Shown: one piece after another, positions 1-11,839 of the stretch
Numbering within the stretch: the first letter of the stretch is position 1
Layout: every line of letters starts with the position of its first letter
From: Sipunculus nudus
Taxonomy: Eukaryota > Annelida > Sipuncula > Golfingiida > Sipunculidae
Direction: 5' to 3'
Assembly: GCA_026874595.1 (NCBI GenBank)
Contig: CM049311.1
Span: 46,875,676 to 46,939,675 of the forward strand
DNA length: 64,000 nucleotides
Program-made: the position numbers and the translations under genes
Notes under the pieces: generated by a model
Database searches by the model: none
Told to the model about the DNA's origin: nothing
Seen by the model: only the letters and a program-made list of their open reading frames with translations

Positions 1-2500
1 ACACATGGAAACCTGTCTGATCTTGTCAGAATTTATTTTCTGTTATGTCAAAATCCAATATAGACAATGAATTATTGAAATTAAATCTATTTTGGAAGAG
101 AAAACAATGAATACAAACTTCTGCCAGAGTTGTCACATTAAAGCGCTCCTGTTAATTAAACTGCAAGTTTAAAAAATCCAAAAGATATATCAATGAAACA
201 CTGATTGCAAAAAACTCCAAAGATCACGTACAAAATTCCCAGAACCCTGCTAGAGGACCGCCAGTCATAGATTATAATATTCATGATGTCCAATTGAATT
301 ACAATGATGTCAGCAACAATATTGTGTGCGCAAAAAATGCAGTACATGTAAATATAAAGGAATCACGTGACAGGTTCACGTGACAGGATCGTAACGGAAG
401 AGGTCCAGAGGGTTTATACCAGGTAAAGTGTTGAATATTAACCTGCGTGTTAAGCGAATTTATTCAATAAATGTCTCAGAGATAGGAATCTACATTAGTC
501 CTTTTTTTTATACAGGGATTCCTGTTATAATATCATATCTCATTAAAATTAAAGTCTAACAACAAGGGATCTTATGAAGAGCCTACCAACATATAGATGT
601 ACATACAGTAAATAAATGTCTTCTGATGCAAATATATAAAGAGAGTAAAAGCCTTCCCATACATGCAATTCCTATTTTTTTTTATAAAATTATCCATCCC
701 TGGCCAGCAATTGCTGGGTAGATTTCATGATTTTCGTCTGCATATTTTGCTCTGGCTGTCCAGTGTTTGTGAGCACTTTCTGCTCTGCCATTGGGGTATA
801 GCGGTAATATTGACCCTCACTATTCCTATACATGCACTCACCTTTCATCACCAACATACATAACTTTTCAACAGACAAAGTTAGAAAATATCAATTCTTT
901 TCTGAAAGGGAGTCAATGAATTTAATTTGACTTGTTTAATTATCCTGTGTGTAGATTTCCCAGAGAAAGACGGGCGATATTCATATCACCGACTTGTCCT
1001 CATTTTGTTCTGCATAAGGAGTCTCTGAAATCCCAACAATTATGTCATGCAATATGTTTTGTACCAGTCATCGAGACATAAGAATTAGCTGGTGTGTCCT
1101 TGAGTCACAAATTTTCCAGCTACTGACAGATCAGCCGGAATTTCCAAGAATCATAGCGTAAACACATCATGCAAAAAAAAAAGCACAGTGACATCAACTT
1201 TTAAACGAAGGCTGTGTTGTGCCTGTAAATATAACGTACTATCACCTTGGCAGATGTCCAGTGTTTTATACCCAGCAAAGTGTGAACTATACCACAAGCT
1301 TGTAGTTGTGTCACTAATGTATACGCATATATATGGCCGTTGATATTTAAACATTTCCTGAAGATCAGAATTTCATCATGAAAATTATCGAGTGCACCTT
1401 AATTTTAGCGTCCTATCCATGCACAACGTTTCCCTAACTTTCATAAAAAAGAAGATGGTTTATTCAACTTATCTTTTTTTTCCGTGCACTTTATTCAATT
1501 ATTAATTATTACCTGCGACAAGGAGGTTATGTTATGGCTGACGTTATTTTGTTGGTCTGTTTGTCTGTTAGCAATATTACTAAACAAAATTATTTTGATT
1601 TTGATGAAATTTTTTGGATAGCGTGTAATTATACAAGGAGCAATTGATCAAATTTTTGGAGTTATCCGGTTCACCATCTGGATCCAGGATTTTTTAAAAG
1701 AAAAAATGCTGGATTTCTGAGAGTGTCATGTGGTGGATGTGTGCGCGGTCTGCTTTTCTAGTTCTGTATAAGGGTATTCATCCTCGACCAGAAATAGCTG
1801 GGTGGAATTTCATAACATTTGTCTTGAATTATTACCTGGGAGTTCAGTGTTTATGAGAACTAACTTTGTCACGGTAGTAGCGGTAACGTTGATCCTTATC
1901 CCGAGCTTTGAGCATCCCTCCATAACTCATTCTTCGATACCAAAGCCTAGTATTGTACAGTAAAAGCCTACCTGACGACCCCCCTGTTTTTCATGTTGAC
2001 TGTGTTTTAGTTCACGAAGTTTACTATATATTTCAGACACGACATTCTCACAAACACTGTGACTTAACTGGCCACCGAGCCGACTAACGAGGTCAGTCCT
2101 GTATAATGTCAGCACGGTGGTATAAATAAAGAATCATTTGTCGCATATGTACGCAATTTTTACCTACTTATTACAGATTTTTTTTTATTTTTAGACCTGC
2201 CGTTGTTATTAGGTACAGTCAAGCTGTCTGAAATTGGAATCTTGAGAAAACTTTATCACTTTTGCAAACATGGATTGTTAAAAATCAAAATTTGGGTTTG
2301 ATCCTGTATTAAATATAGTGACAAAGCCTGTATTCGCAGCTTATTACTCATTTTGTTTCAAAATATAGTAGGACTGGGCGTGCGAGAGCAATCAGTCATT
2401 CAGGCTGTTTCTCATTCAGTCAACAGAAATATTTCCCTCAAGTTTCAAGTCATCATACTACAAAAATCCAATATCAGATGTTACATGCTAAATATATAAT
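1..2500. repeat. Left copy of a diverged colinear duplication
   Basis: This stretch matches 5285-7850 in the same order and orientation at an offset of about 5.3 kb. Recognisable anchors are AAGCACAGTGACATCA (1181 and 6554), GGCAGATGTCCAGT (1251 and 6631), CAAAGTGTGAACTATA (1277 and 6654), ATCCTGTGTGTA (942 and 6319) and the CCAATATCAGA stretch (2468 and 7803). Divergence is high, with many indels. A third partial copy of the 660-870 portion lies at 1760-1930 (compare the AGCGGTAA segments near 800 and 1880). No coding sequence was found here; the short ORFs are not conserved between copies. Confidence 0.7.
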
Positions 2501-2504
2501 AATT

Positions 2505-2760
2505 ACATCATACTCTGACTGCCTGCTGGGTAGCGGCGACCTTGTTCAATGCGAGGAAAATACATGTCTGGCAGAACTCCAAGATTTATATTTGGCACTT
2601 AGATAAAAGTATACTGATGTTACATGATAACAAAGTACAAATGATATCACCCTTTCACTGACTGCAGGGAGTGCGACCTTGATTATTGCATGGCAAAAAC
2701 AAGCCTGGCAGAATTCCAATGATTTATATTTTGTAGTATGTTAATGTACAGGGCCACTGT
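2505..2760. repeat. Two diverged tandem units of a dispersed repeat
   Basis: Two units about 135 bases apart share a CTGACTGC(C/A) start, a GCGACCTTG block, a CTGGCAGAA(C/T)TCCAA block and ATTTATATTT. A further relative, with TGCAGGGTGGCGGCGGCC and a GGGGCCACCGTAG end, lies at about 12960-13120. Its end resembles GGGCCACTGTAG at 2750. Function is unknown. Confidence 0.5.
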
Positions 2761-3138
2761 AGACACGCACTTAGATTCGTGTATGTGTTCACACACATAT
2801 TGGGTGCAAAGTTATATGCACTTTTACTTACTAGTTCCTTTCTAAAAAGGCCAAAGCTCTCCAATGTTCAATTAAACCAGTTAGACGTACAAAACAAACA
2901 GACATATTAATTAATCTTTATTCACTTGAAGATCCGGTAAACTCCGAAAAAGTAATCAAACATGTAGACAGAGACGTAGACAGAAGGCCTGAAAGAATCA
3001 TAAACTGGATGATAGAAAAACAGACGCGTAAGTAGGACAGACGGACAAACAGAGTGACGGACAGTAAACGGGCAAAAAGGACGGAATTAAATATCCAGTG
3101 GAAAGGTTATTGGATGAGATCTATCCAATTACATCTCT
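2761..3138. other. Gene-free interval, no recognisable element
   Basis: AT-rich sequence with several GACAGA/GACGGA runs between 2960 and 3080. I see no exon, RNA gene or transposon here. Confidence 0.5.
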
Positions 3139-3260
3139 CAGAGCATACTAAATTCATACATTTATATCTGCCGGAGCAAACTCAATTCACACTTTTATCT
3201 GCAACAGAATGCTAAATTCACACATATATCTGCCAGAGCATACCAAATATATCACTGCAG
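3139..3260. repeat. Short minisatellite, about four units
   Basis: Units of roughly 34 bases repeat the pattern GAGCATACTAAATTCA followed by CATTTATATCTGCC, each with a few changes. It lies downstream of the small minus-strand gene. Confidence 0.6.
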
Positions 3261-3517
3261 AATAAATAGATAGGTTTTTATGATTAGATTTTATTGGAAT
3301 AGGTCAACACGTTGAATCATTGATACCTATTCCAAACAGAATACAATATACAAAGAATACATGTGTATAACCTTCCATTATTTAGTGTTTTGGTAAACCA
3401 CACTAATCAAAATAAGCTGAGTAGCCATTGAGACATTTGATAAATAATCATGGTGATAGCTGAACTGTCTGCAATTAAATGTTGAAAGTATAAAAATCTT
3501 CCGTCACTTGATTGGTG

Positions 3518-3523
3518 TTTAAT
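3518..3523 (-). terminator. Possible poly(A) signal ATTAAA of the small gene
   Basis: Read on the minus strand, ATTAAA lies about 50 bases past the TGA stop at 3573. It is the common variant of AATAAA. It is weak evidence alone but in the right place. Confidence 0.35.
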
Positions 3524-3572
3524 AATATGAATGAACTAGTGTTGAAAAGAAATGTTTGATGGATTTGAAGCG

Positions 3573-5027
3573 TCACTCTATTTTTCTTCCTCCTTTCCTG
3601 GACTGTCCAGTAGATGATGGGTTCGATCCACCCCCCTGTGTCCCTGACGGCGGAGACGAAGTACTTTTTCCGCCAGATACATTCCCTGCCGATGGGGTGC
3701 TAGCCCCCTGAAATCCAGAACAAATGTAAATTGTTTACTGACAACTTCCTTGCATAGAAATTCTTTTAGGAGCTTAATCTGATGAAACAGAATGTGTGTA
3801 AGCATTTGTGAGACAAATGACTATCCGTGACTACTGACAACCAGACACTTTCTTCATCTTTAGTGGGTCATAAATTCGAAAGAATTTAAAACATTTCTTA
3901 TTTTCATTAATAACCTTTAGTTAGGATATACATACAAAGGGTTTCAGAAGTTACGTTTATGTTGCTCCGGTATTGGTTTGATAAAAATAATGAATCAAAT
4001 TTTCCTTGTCAGTATGTTGACGTAAACATTAAGACATTAAGATGAGTTCAATGAAACACTAAATAAATAACTATTAGTTCTACTAGCGTTTTCCTTCATG
4101 AAAAGTCCCTCTTCCTAATATATCTCACATAAAGCCGGCTGTACATAACGCTACGCATGCGATAATTTCCCAAGATGCAACGCGGGCGTAGAGTTATGTA
4201 TATACGATATTAAGGTAAACGCACATTTGAACAGTGTGTTGGAAACCCTCACTTTATTTTCTGTGATTCGTCCGCGTTACGCTCAACAAACATTGATCTC
4301 CTAACTTTTTCGTCTGCGTTATGACGTTACAAATTATATATCAACGAACAGCTTACAATTAAAGAGTTTCGTCCTTACTAAACAGAATATATCATAGTGC
4401 TGTTTGTATCAGAGGAGATCAGAGAGTATATGGTGACAATGCAGAATTAAATTTTAACCGACTGCCATATCCATAAACAATATAAAAGTTACTGTCAATA
4501 ACTTTGGATATAACAAGAAATTTATGATATTTAATGTAACATTTTTAATTATGTTTTACGCTCAATGCAATCTCGCGAAAAACCTGTCGACAAAAATGTA
4601 TGTAAATAAGTAAATACTTTTCTAATAAATAATGAGCAAAGATTTTTCTAAAGTAAAATTACAGTCAAGGCATGTGTTTCAGAGGAAATGAAAATATTAC
4701 CTTTGTGCTCTCGCCCATCCCATAGTTACCACTCTGAAACAACAAAAAATGCATTGTTATATAAAACAAAATATTTTGCATACAAATACTTAAGCCTCTG
4801 ATTGCATCAATTAAAATATAAAGATGAGTTGGGAGACTTGCTCACATTGTTTACAATAAGTTTGATCACTAAAAATTCATTTTAAACATCAATGTTTTAG
4901 AGGATAACACCATCTTTTCGGTTCTTTGTTCTTCACTTGTCAAACTCATTTAAAATTTTAGCCCGTAAACATGTCTCAGTGTTTAAAGGTCTAAAGTATC
5001 TGTCAAACTTACCTGGGGGGACGACAT
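3573..5027 (-). CDS. Small three-exon gene, 60-residue Ser/Gly-rich protein
   Basis: Coding exons on the minus strand are 5013-5027, 4701-4733 and 3573-3707. Splicing is canonical: donors GTAAGT at 5012 and GTAATA at 4700, and acceptors TTTCAG before 4733 and before 3707. All junctions are phase 0. The joined frame reads MSSPQ, then SGNYGMGESTK, then 44 residues made mostly of Ser, Gly, Thr and Pro, ending in the basic tail SRKGGRKIE and TGA. A TATA box lies about 90 bases upstream of the ATG. There is no signal peptide, membrane helix or folded-domain motif, so the product looks disordered and possibly nuclear because of the basic C-terminus. I do not recognise the family. Longer ORFs overlapping exon 3 are in other frames. 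The exact junctions, intact frame and promoter support a real gene, but the protein is short and compositionally simple, so chance remains possible. Confidence 0.5.
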
Positions 5028-5114
5028 CTTTTCTATATCCGTCAGAATCCTGGAAGTCTGCTGTCGGATTGGTTAGTCAGGCGGCGGCCTGGGTACAAGG
5101 AGGCGAGGGGGTTG

Positions 5115-5121
5115 CTTTATA
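5115..5121 (-). promoter_or_regulatory. TATA box of the small minus-strand gene
   Basis: On the minus strand the sequence reads TGTATAAAGC, followed by a GC-rich stretch and, about 45 bases downstream of the TATA, an ACCAATCC element. The ATG at 5027 is about 90 bases downstream of the TATA, which leaves room for a 5' UTR of about 60 bases. Confidence 0.45.
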
Positions 5122-5284
5122 CACCGGGTATGGAAAATTCTGGAGCAGACATTGCACGATTTCTTATGGTTTTACATCAGCTGTTCAGGTTTTTCCATTG
5201 ATCAGTAATCCTGGTAGATGAATATTTCCTCTGTAAGCATGATGCAATTGCTTGATTTTGTAAAAAAAAAAAAAAAAGAATAGC

Positions 5285-7850
5285 GACATAAAAATGCACA
5301 CGGAAATGTGCCTGGTCTTTCCAGAATTCATTCTCTATTTTCTGTCAAAACCAATTAAAGACAAATCAGTTAAAGTGCACTCTTTTCATTTGGTGAAAGA
5401 ATTATATGGATAAACTTGTACACTTATAATATCAAACAATAATATCGGTCATTTGATTGTTGTCTTATTAATGAGTACGAGGAATTCCTATGTATCATGT
5501 ACCTCGCGGTACAGGTTTGTCATTCATAGATCGTATATAGGAATGATGTGGTTTTGAATTACAATGATGTCCGCAACAAAGGTCTGGGCAAAAATAGCAG
5601 CAGAAAGTTTCCATGACCGTATAAATACTATTGACTGGCAACTAGGTTACAGAAACATAGTTTTTTTATACCTGGTATTGCATGAATTCATTTGTGCGTG
5701 TGTTGAAATGTGTTCAATAAATGTATCCGAGACAGTTAAGAGGCAAAGACACACATAAGTCCTGAATAGCATTTTTAGAGTTTCCTTTAATAATATTATT
5801 AAAATTGTCAAAACATACGGACCGTTTTCTATTAGATTATTCAAGTACATACACAGCGTACTTTAGCCTTTGTTGACACTTTTAGAGTTACCTTTTATAA
5901 TGTTTTACTTCGTCTCATTAAACTTAATATGTAAATTCCTGAGGGCTTTTTATAATATTGTCACTGCGTCTCATTAAAATTTACCTATGTCAGACTATCC
6001 GAGAAGGATACCAGTGAAAGCTTTTCCATTTATATTTTATTTAATATAATAGACCCCCGCCTGAACTAGCATATTTTTGTCAGAAGTGGCTTGAAGTATT
6101 TTCATAACATTTGTTCGCAAATCTTGGTCCAGCTGTTCATAGCTTGTGGGCAGTAATTTTACGCTGTCCACAGTACAAGAATAATCACAATACAAGAATA
6201 ATCATGTACTGACTTTTATCATTATCTCTGGCAAGTTAACAAGTCTGTGAGCGAGTCAATTTATTTATGAACTTCTTAAGTACACACATGGGTTATCATA
6301 GGTTCAGTTTCCTTTCTATCCTGTGTGTACAGTTTAGCCGGAGAAATGCAGGCAGCCTTAATTTCATTGATTTTGCCTATAATTTATGTTCTGATTAAGG
6401 TCTATAAAATCTCAGCAATCCTGCCATGAGTGTATACATGCAGAGTGATTTTGTATTGAACTATAGCTTCAACTGGTATATTTTCGTCATAAATATAACA
6501 TCCCAGGATCAGCCAAAATTTCCCAGAATCAAGGCTGTAGACCGTAAAAAAAGCACAGTGACATCAGCAACTCTAGCTTTGAGAGCAAAGGTTGACTCGT
6601 GGGTATAAATATAACCTTTTGCCAGTTTGGCAGATGTCCAGTATTTAAACTAGCAAAGTGTGAACTATACACCACAAGCTTTTACTCGTGTGTTGATATC
6701 TGCGGGCGGCCATGGAGGAGTATTTAAACATGCACTGAATACCATGCTTTCATTATTACAGTTATTGACTTCACTTATGATATAGCGTTCGGTCCATGTG
6801 TATCTTTTGTTATCTGTAAAACGTGACTAATAAATCATGAAAAAATTTATTCCACTAAGCAGTTTGTAAGCATTAAGTCTGGAAAGATCTTCTCGACATT
6901 TTGATGTAACGTATAGGGGCCCCCTGCACGCATATATTTACGTTCTTTTTTTTAAAGTAGAAGAAAATCAAGCGCATTACAAAAGAATAAGAACCTGTAT
7001 TTAAATTATTTAATTTCATTCATTTCATTTCAGTTTTGTGTAAAATATCTTGCATAAAGAACATGTTCAAAAACTGATATACCGTAGACGAAGATACGTT
7101 AATATGTTTACGCCTGCAAGGATTGTCACGGACATGCGGACGCTTGGGGGGTGATTTTGCGTCCACCACCGTTTTCTTCTCTTTACTTCTACAGAGGGGC
7201 ACTCCCGGCAAATCTGTTAACCTGTCGTTGTACCCCTTTTCCAAGATTCTTTACCCGCTCCTGTTCGGTGCCGTACTCATGTACAAATGTACAACCAGAC
7301 TGTATAGGACCACCCAATTATTATGATGAATGTTTCTAATCTGTTAAATTTACGATGAATATCAGAAACGACTTTTATTTCTTGCGAAAACTTTCAGTTT
7401 AAATGAACGCCGAGGTTGCCTGTTAGCGTGGTTGTAACTGAACTCTGTTGTGACATGAGATTTGAACTTCATCAAATCAGCACAATGGTAGCAATAAAAA
7501 TTAGTCGATACAATGTTCACATACATATATTGATCTACGGTGTTCATCAAACATAGCGATCTCTGACATTCGCACTGGATTAAGCTTCCATAACAAAGAC
7601 AACAAGAATTGCTCTGAATTTAAATATAATAATTTATCCTTTATCATATAGTAGCCTTAAATTGTAGCATTATTTCCCATTTTGTTTAATAATGTTGTAG
7701 AGATGAGACTTCGAGGGCATACAGTTTATTTTCGCATTCAATCAACAAAAAATGATCCCCGAATCAGCCAAAAGTTTCCAGTAATCATACAACCATATAA
7801 TCCAATATCAGACATCTACAATGGTTGACGGAAAACCAGTCATGTGATGT
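5285..7850. repeat. Right copy of the diverged colinear duplication
   Basis: Colinear with 1-2500 (see that entry for anchors). Together the two copies bracket the small gene. No ORF is shared in frame between the copies, so the duplicated material looks non-coding. Positions 6900-7340, including several overlapping short ORFs, have no recognisable protein. Confidence 0.65.
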
Positions 7851-8911
7851 ATAATTAGCACAGTGTGCTGACTCACCATACAGTATATCACTAGTGAATC
7901 ATAATATGTACACATTTCCTCAAATCACATGTGAAGGATGTTACCAAAGCCGATCACAAGGTGGGATTGAGAGACACACATTTAGAGGCACAGATATGTC
8001 TGCATGATACGGTAAAATTAACTGCAGTTGGCCGTCCTATACTTTAATTAAATGTCCACCGATCCAACATAAAACACAATAAATCTTGAATCAATGATAC
8101 CATGGACATGTAGACATGGGCTTGGTGATTTTCTGTATCGTTTAAAAGCTACTTACTATTAAAAACAAAAACTTAATGGAATCTGAAACAATCAATTTAC
8201 GCCCGCTGTATAAATTACATGCTGATTACTCCTTCTTGTATTTTTGTAGCTTTGCCAGACTACTGGGTTAGTGCGGGTCCGGGTTTCCTATGGGCCGAGT
8301 TGACATGGGCCAAGTTTACTAACCTAGTTTCTGATATATGAACTTTGTAAAATCCCTCAAGATTTGTGGGGAAAATGTGAAAAATGAACCCCCACCGGTC
8401 ATACTGAGCATCGATCCAAACACTTCAAGACCTAAACGGTCATTTCCCGGGGCGTGGCAGCTGACGAGGGCGTGCCCATAGACGAGGGCGTGACAACAGT
8501 TCAGTGCCACCACGATCAGCCACATAGATACTTTTATTACGTTGCTTACTTACAATTCCAAGTGACTTGTTGCATTATACAAGTAAATACTATTGCATAA
8601 ATACAAGCGGTACATCCAAGTGTAACTGATGACAGCAGACCATACGGAGAATATAAACATGTAAACCAAACCGTAAAGTGCTTAAGCAGCTAGAGCAGGT
8701 CGCCTCCGAAACCTTTAAATCATGAATTATATAGGCTTGTACAGTGTGTACATACTCTGCACTTGGTTATCTCCTATGCACCTTTGAGGCCGTGTTCAGT
8801 GTAAACATAAACGTTTCTGTTAGGCCAAATACAAAGCGACACTTTCTGCTATACCATATTTGTGTATCAATGATGAACAAAAATCGGTTCACGATTATTT
8901 TAGAAGAATAC

Positions 8912-8961
<50 letters not shown>

Positions 8962-10126
8962 TATACATGGTGTAGCTTATATTTTTATGCATGATACTTG
9001 TAAGCCCTTTTGTTTTCAATGTTCAGTGGATGGTTCTACTAGAGTATAAAATAATCACAATTATGGAAAAATGCAGTACAAAGAATATATTCTTATGTTG
9101 GCCCGGTGCATTGTGGTCGAATATATTTATTACTGTGGTCTAGCAAAGAACGTGACATAATCTCTTTCAAGGGTTGATATTTTGTAATAGCTTGTAAACA
9201 TTGTCTTATATTGTTTTAGAACATTTCTTCTAACAATCTTACTTTGATGTTGAAAGAAATAAAACAATTTTGGACATTAAAAAAAATTACGTCTTTTGTT
9301 TGAGTCTTTTTCTACATTCAAAATGTTTTACTTTTTTTAATCAGAACATTATCTGAAAAGAAAATGCAATACACAATATAGACATAAATATTCTCGTTTC
9401 ACTTAATTAAATATCCGACCAAAGTATACTTGTAATCCATTTATTCAGATTTACCCGTGTAAGTAGAGTGGAAGTGAATACCAAATACTGCATACCAAAT
9501 ACATAACCTGTAAATAACATGCAATGTAAAAGGGAAACACAGATTGTCACAAACATTTTGAAAGTGAGTAACTAGAATATTCCATTTTTCAATGATCAAT
9601 GACAACGGTAAATGATCTTTTCGCAATAAGAAATAAAATATAAAAAAATCGCAAATAAGATCGAATAAATAAAGTAGTCTTGCCATGGGACGCAAGAGGG
9701 CGTTACGATTCTACCAAAAACTTGCATAAGTCCCAAGCGTATATATAAAACTAAAGTGACTATGGTATTTTTCATTTTTTTTGTTCGTGTATTGGTGATT
9801 CTATGTCATTCGATTTTTCTACTTCTGTCCTTCGTTCTTTCCATTGTTCTCTCCATCCTTGGCGTTGTCGTGTAGTAACTCATCCCGCCGGGATTTGCTA
9901 TCCACGCCTCACACCTGACCAGCAAAATTGGCACGTGCGCCCCCCCCCCCCCCTTATCTGTCCTGATGTTTTTGTTACTTTATGTAAACCTTACATATGA
10001 CCCTTTCAATTAAATAATATTGCATAAAAATACACAAATGAATATTACTATTGTCATGCTGGATTTATTATATTTAATTTTTGTTGTTGTTGTTGTTGCT
10101 TTGTATTTGTGTTTTTTTTTTTTTTT
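7851..10126. other. Gene-free interval with an (AT)n run
   Basis: About 2.3 kb with no exon, RNA or transposon that I can support. It contains an (AT)n microsatellite at 8918-8958, a C homopolymer near 9940-9953, (TTG)n at about 10081-10099 and a T run just before 10127. Confidence 0.55.
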
Positions 10127-11269
10127 TGTCACGTGTAAGGCGGGTCGCGCGGTGCTGAGCACCTGACTGCATTCTTTGGCGCCCCGTCAGGTGTTGTGTT
10201 GCCGGGGGCTTTGCCAGAGGCTTTGGAGTGCCTAATTCTGATTGGCTGGATTTCGCGCGCTTAGACAGAGTGGACTTGGAAGTCTACTAGAGAGTTGGAT
10301 AGTGGGGCTCGAGAAAAACAAGATGACAGAGGCGAGACTAGCGTCCTAGGAGTGTGGGACAGAGAGCTGATAGTTAGCCTGGAAGACGTGGATGATAGTC
10401 GCGAGGATGATTGGTCTGAAGTCTGGCGGATGGGAAGAAGGTTGAGAAGAGACTGTGGTTGAGTCGACTCTTGGTAGTTCCAGTGCTGAAGATGGTTTAA
10501 TTGTCCAAGTGTACGGACTGAGTTTTGTGGTGTTTTTGAAAGATATCCAGTAACTTTAGAGAGGTTTTCTGCGACGTTGAAAGTAGTGTCGGAACTGGTG
10601 GAGTAGACCATATGATGGTCAGATTACAGGACTTATTGTGATGGTGACTGAGTGGATTTACTGTAACCGGATATTCTTGTAAGTTGAATTACTATGTCTA
10701 TTTCTCACTTGTAAATGATTCTCTATTGTAACTATTGGATTTTATTGTAATACCGTGTGTGACTATTTCTTATACCATTTCTGTCTCATAGAAAGTATAT
10801 GATTAATACAGAGTAGTTTTGACGTAAGAATTTCGGTTTCTTAGCATATCATTATTACGTTTAAAGTAGATCTCCAGAGTAGAGAGGATTGTATTACATT
10901 TGGGTAATATCTGGTATGTCGTATTGTATGTTGTAACATCCCTCTTATTGTGCTTTTCTTGAATGTTCATCTGATGGCTTTGTAATAGAAATTATGAGGA
11001 TTTTGTATGATCCTGACTCTGATGTATATCGATGGTAACTGAATAATCTGAGCAATTTTGGATTGTACATGTGTCGATCGTTGTCTGATTAAATAAATGT
11101 TATAACTTTATTTGACGGTCTTGTGAAGTCTGTTCACGTCCTTTCTTTAACGTACATGGTCGGAAATAAACTTCATTAAGGATTTTAGGGTTTCCTTTGG
11201 CTGTACCCTCTTTGATCGTTTGGTTATTATTGGGAGATCTCTAAAGGGGTTTTGCTCCGGGCCGTGACA
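10127..11269 (+). mobile_element. Candidate solo LTR, about 1.14 kb
   Basis: The block is bounded by perfect 7-base inverted termini, TGTCACG at 10127 and CGTGACA ending at 11269, giving the TG...CA ends of retroviral-type LTRs. It is visibly more GC-rich at its start than its surroundings. It holds a CACCTGAC/GTCAGGTG hairpin near 10160-10195 and an AATAAA at 11092-11097 followed by a T-rich region, as expected near an R/U5 boundary. No internal gag or pol region is next to it, so it would be a recombined solo LTR of a Gypsy-like element. No matching target duplication flanks it (TTTTT against CTATA), which lowers confidence. Confidence 0.45.
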
Positions 11270-11657
11270 CTATATATAGATCACTTTTGTCTCAAATGAC
11301 TGCACTTTCTAACCATCATCTTTGACTGTTAATCTCTATCCAGTCATTGTTTTTCTAGGAACCCCAGTAGCTCCAGTGACAGGAAAGCCGAGATATCCCT
11401 GGACAATGGACTGTCAGACGCCATTCACCTCTTTTCCCTATTACACTGATTTTGATCTCGTTTTAACATTAACGTTTCTCTCTCAGCTTCCCAATTGTTA
11501 TTTTATTTTGCCCATTACCATTGCATCTTGGGCATGACGTCTCCATATCACAGTGCCCTCACGAACTACTGACTATTATTTTATGTACAACATATGTATA
11601 TATTTAACATGACTCACCTGAGGTCCAGATAAAAAAGACAAAGCGTGCATACACATG
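11270..11657. other. Gene-free interval
   Basis: The open frame at 11322-11537 shows no recognisable protein. Nothing else is identifiable. Confidence 0.4.
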
Positions 11658-11788
11658 CAGGGGCGGATCCAGGATTGAGGAAAACTCGGGAGGGGGTTTC
11701 AGGCCAGGAAGACTTATGACAAAAAAAGTTTGGGGGGTACGGGCCGCAAAATAAGACTGAAACCCTTAAAAGAGGCTGAAGCGGCTGC

Positions 11789-11820
<32 letters not shown>

Positions 11821-11834
11821 GGGATCCGCTTCTG
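11658..11834. mobile_element. MITE with CAG-GGGCGGATC termini, copy 1
   Basis: Starts CAGGGGCGGATCCAGGATT and ends GGATCCGCTTCTG, so the ends are inverted repeats. Flanks are the direct repeat ACATG (11653-11657 and 11835-11839), a 5-base target duplication. The interior is non-coding, with long A and G runs at 11789-11822. This size, these termini and this target duplication suggest a non-autonomous DNA transposon, possibly of a hAT-type group with 5-base duplications. Confidence 0.75.
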
Positions 11835-11839
11835 ACATG

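Noticed and set aside
3578-3805. 75-residue minus-strand ORF over exon 3 of the small gene
   Set aside because: It runs through the acceptor into the intron and is in a different frame from the one that joins across exons.
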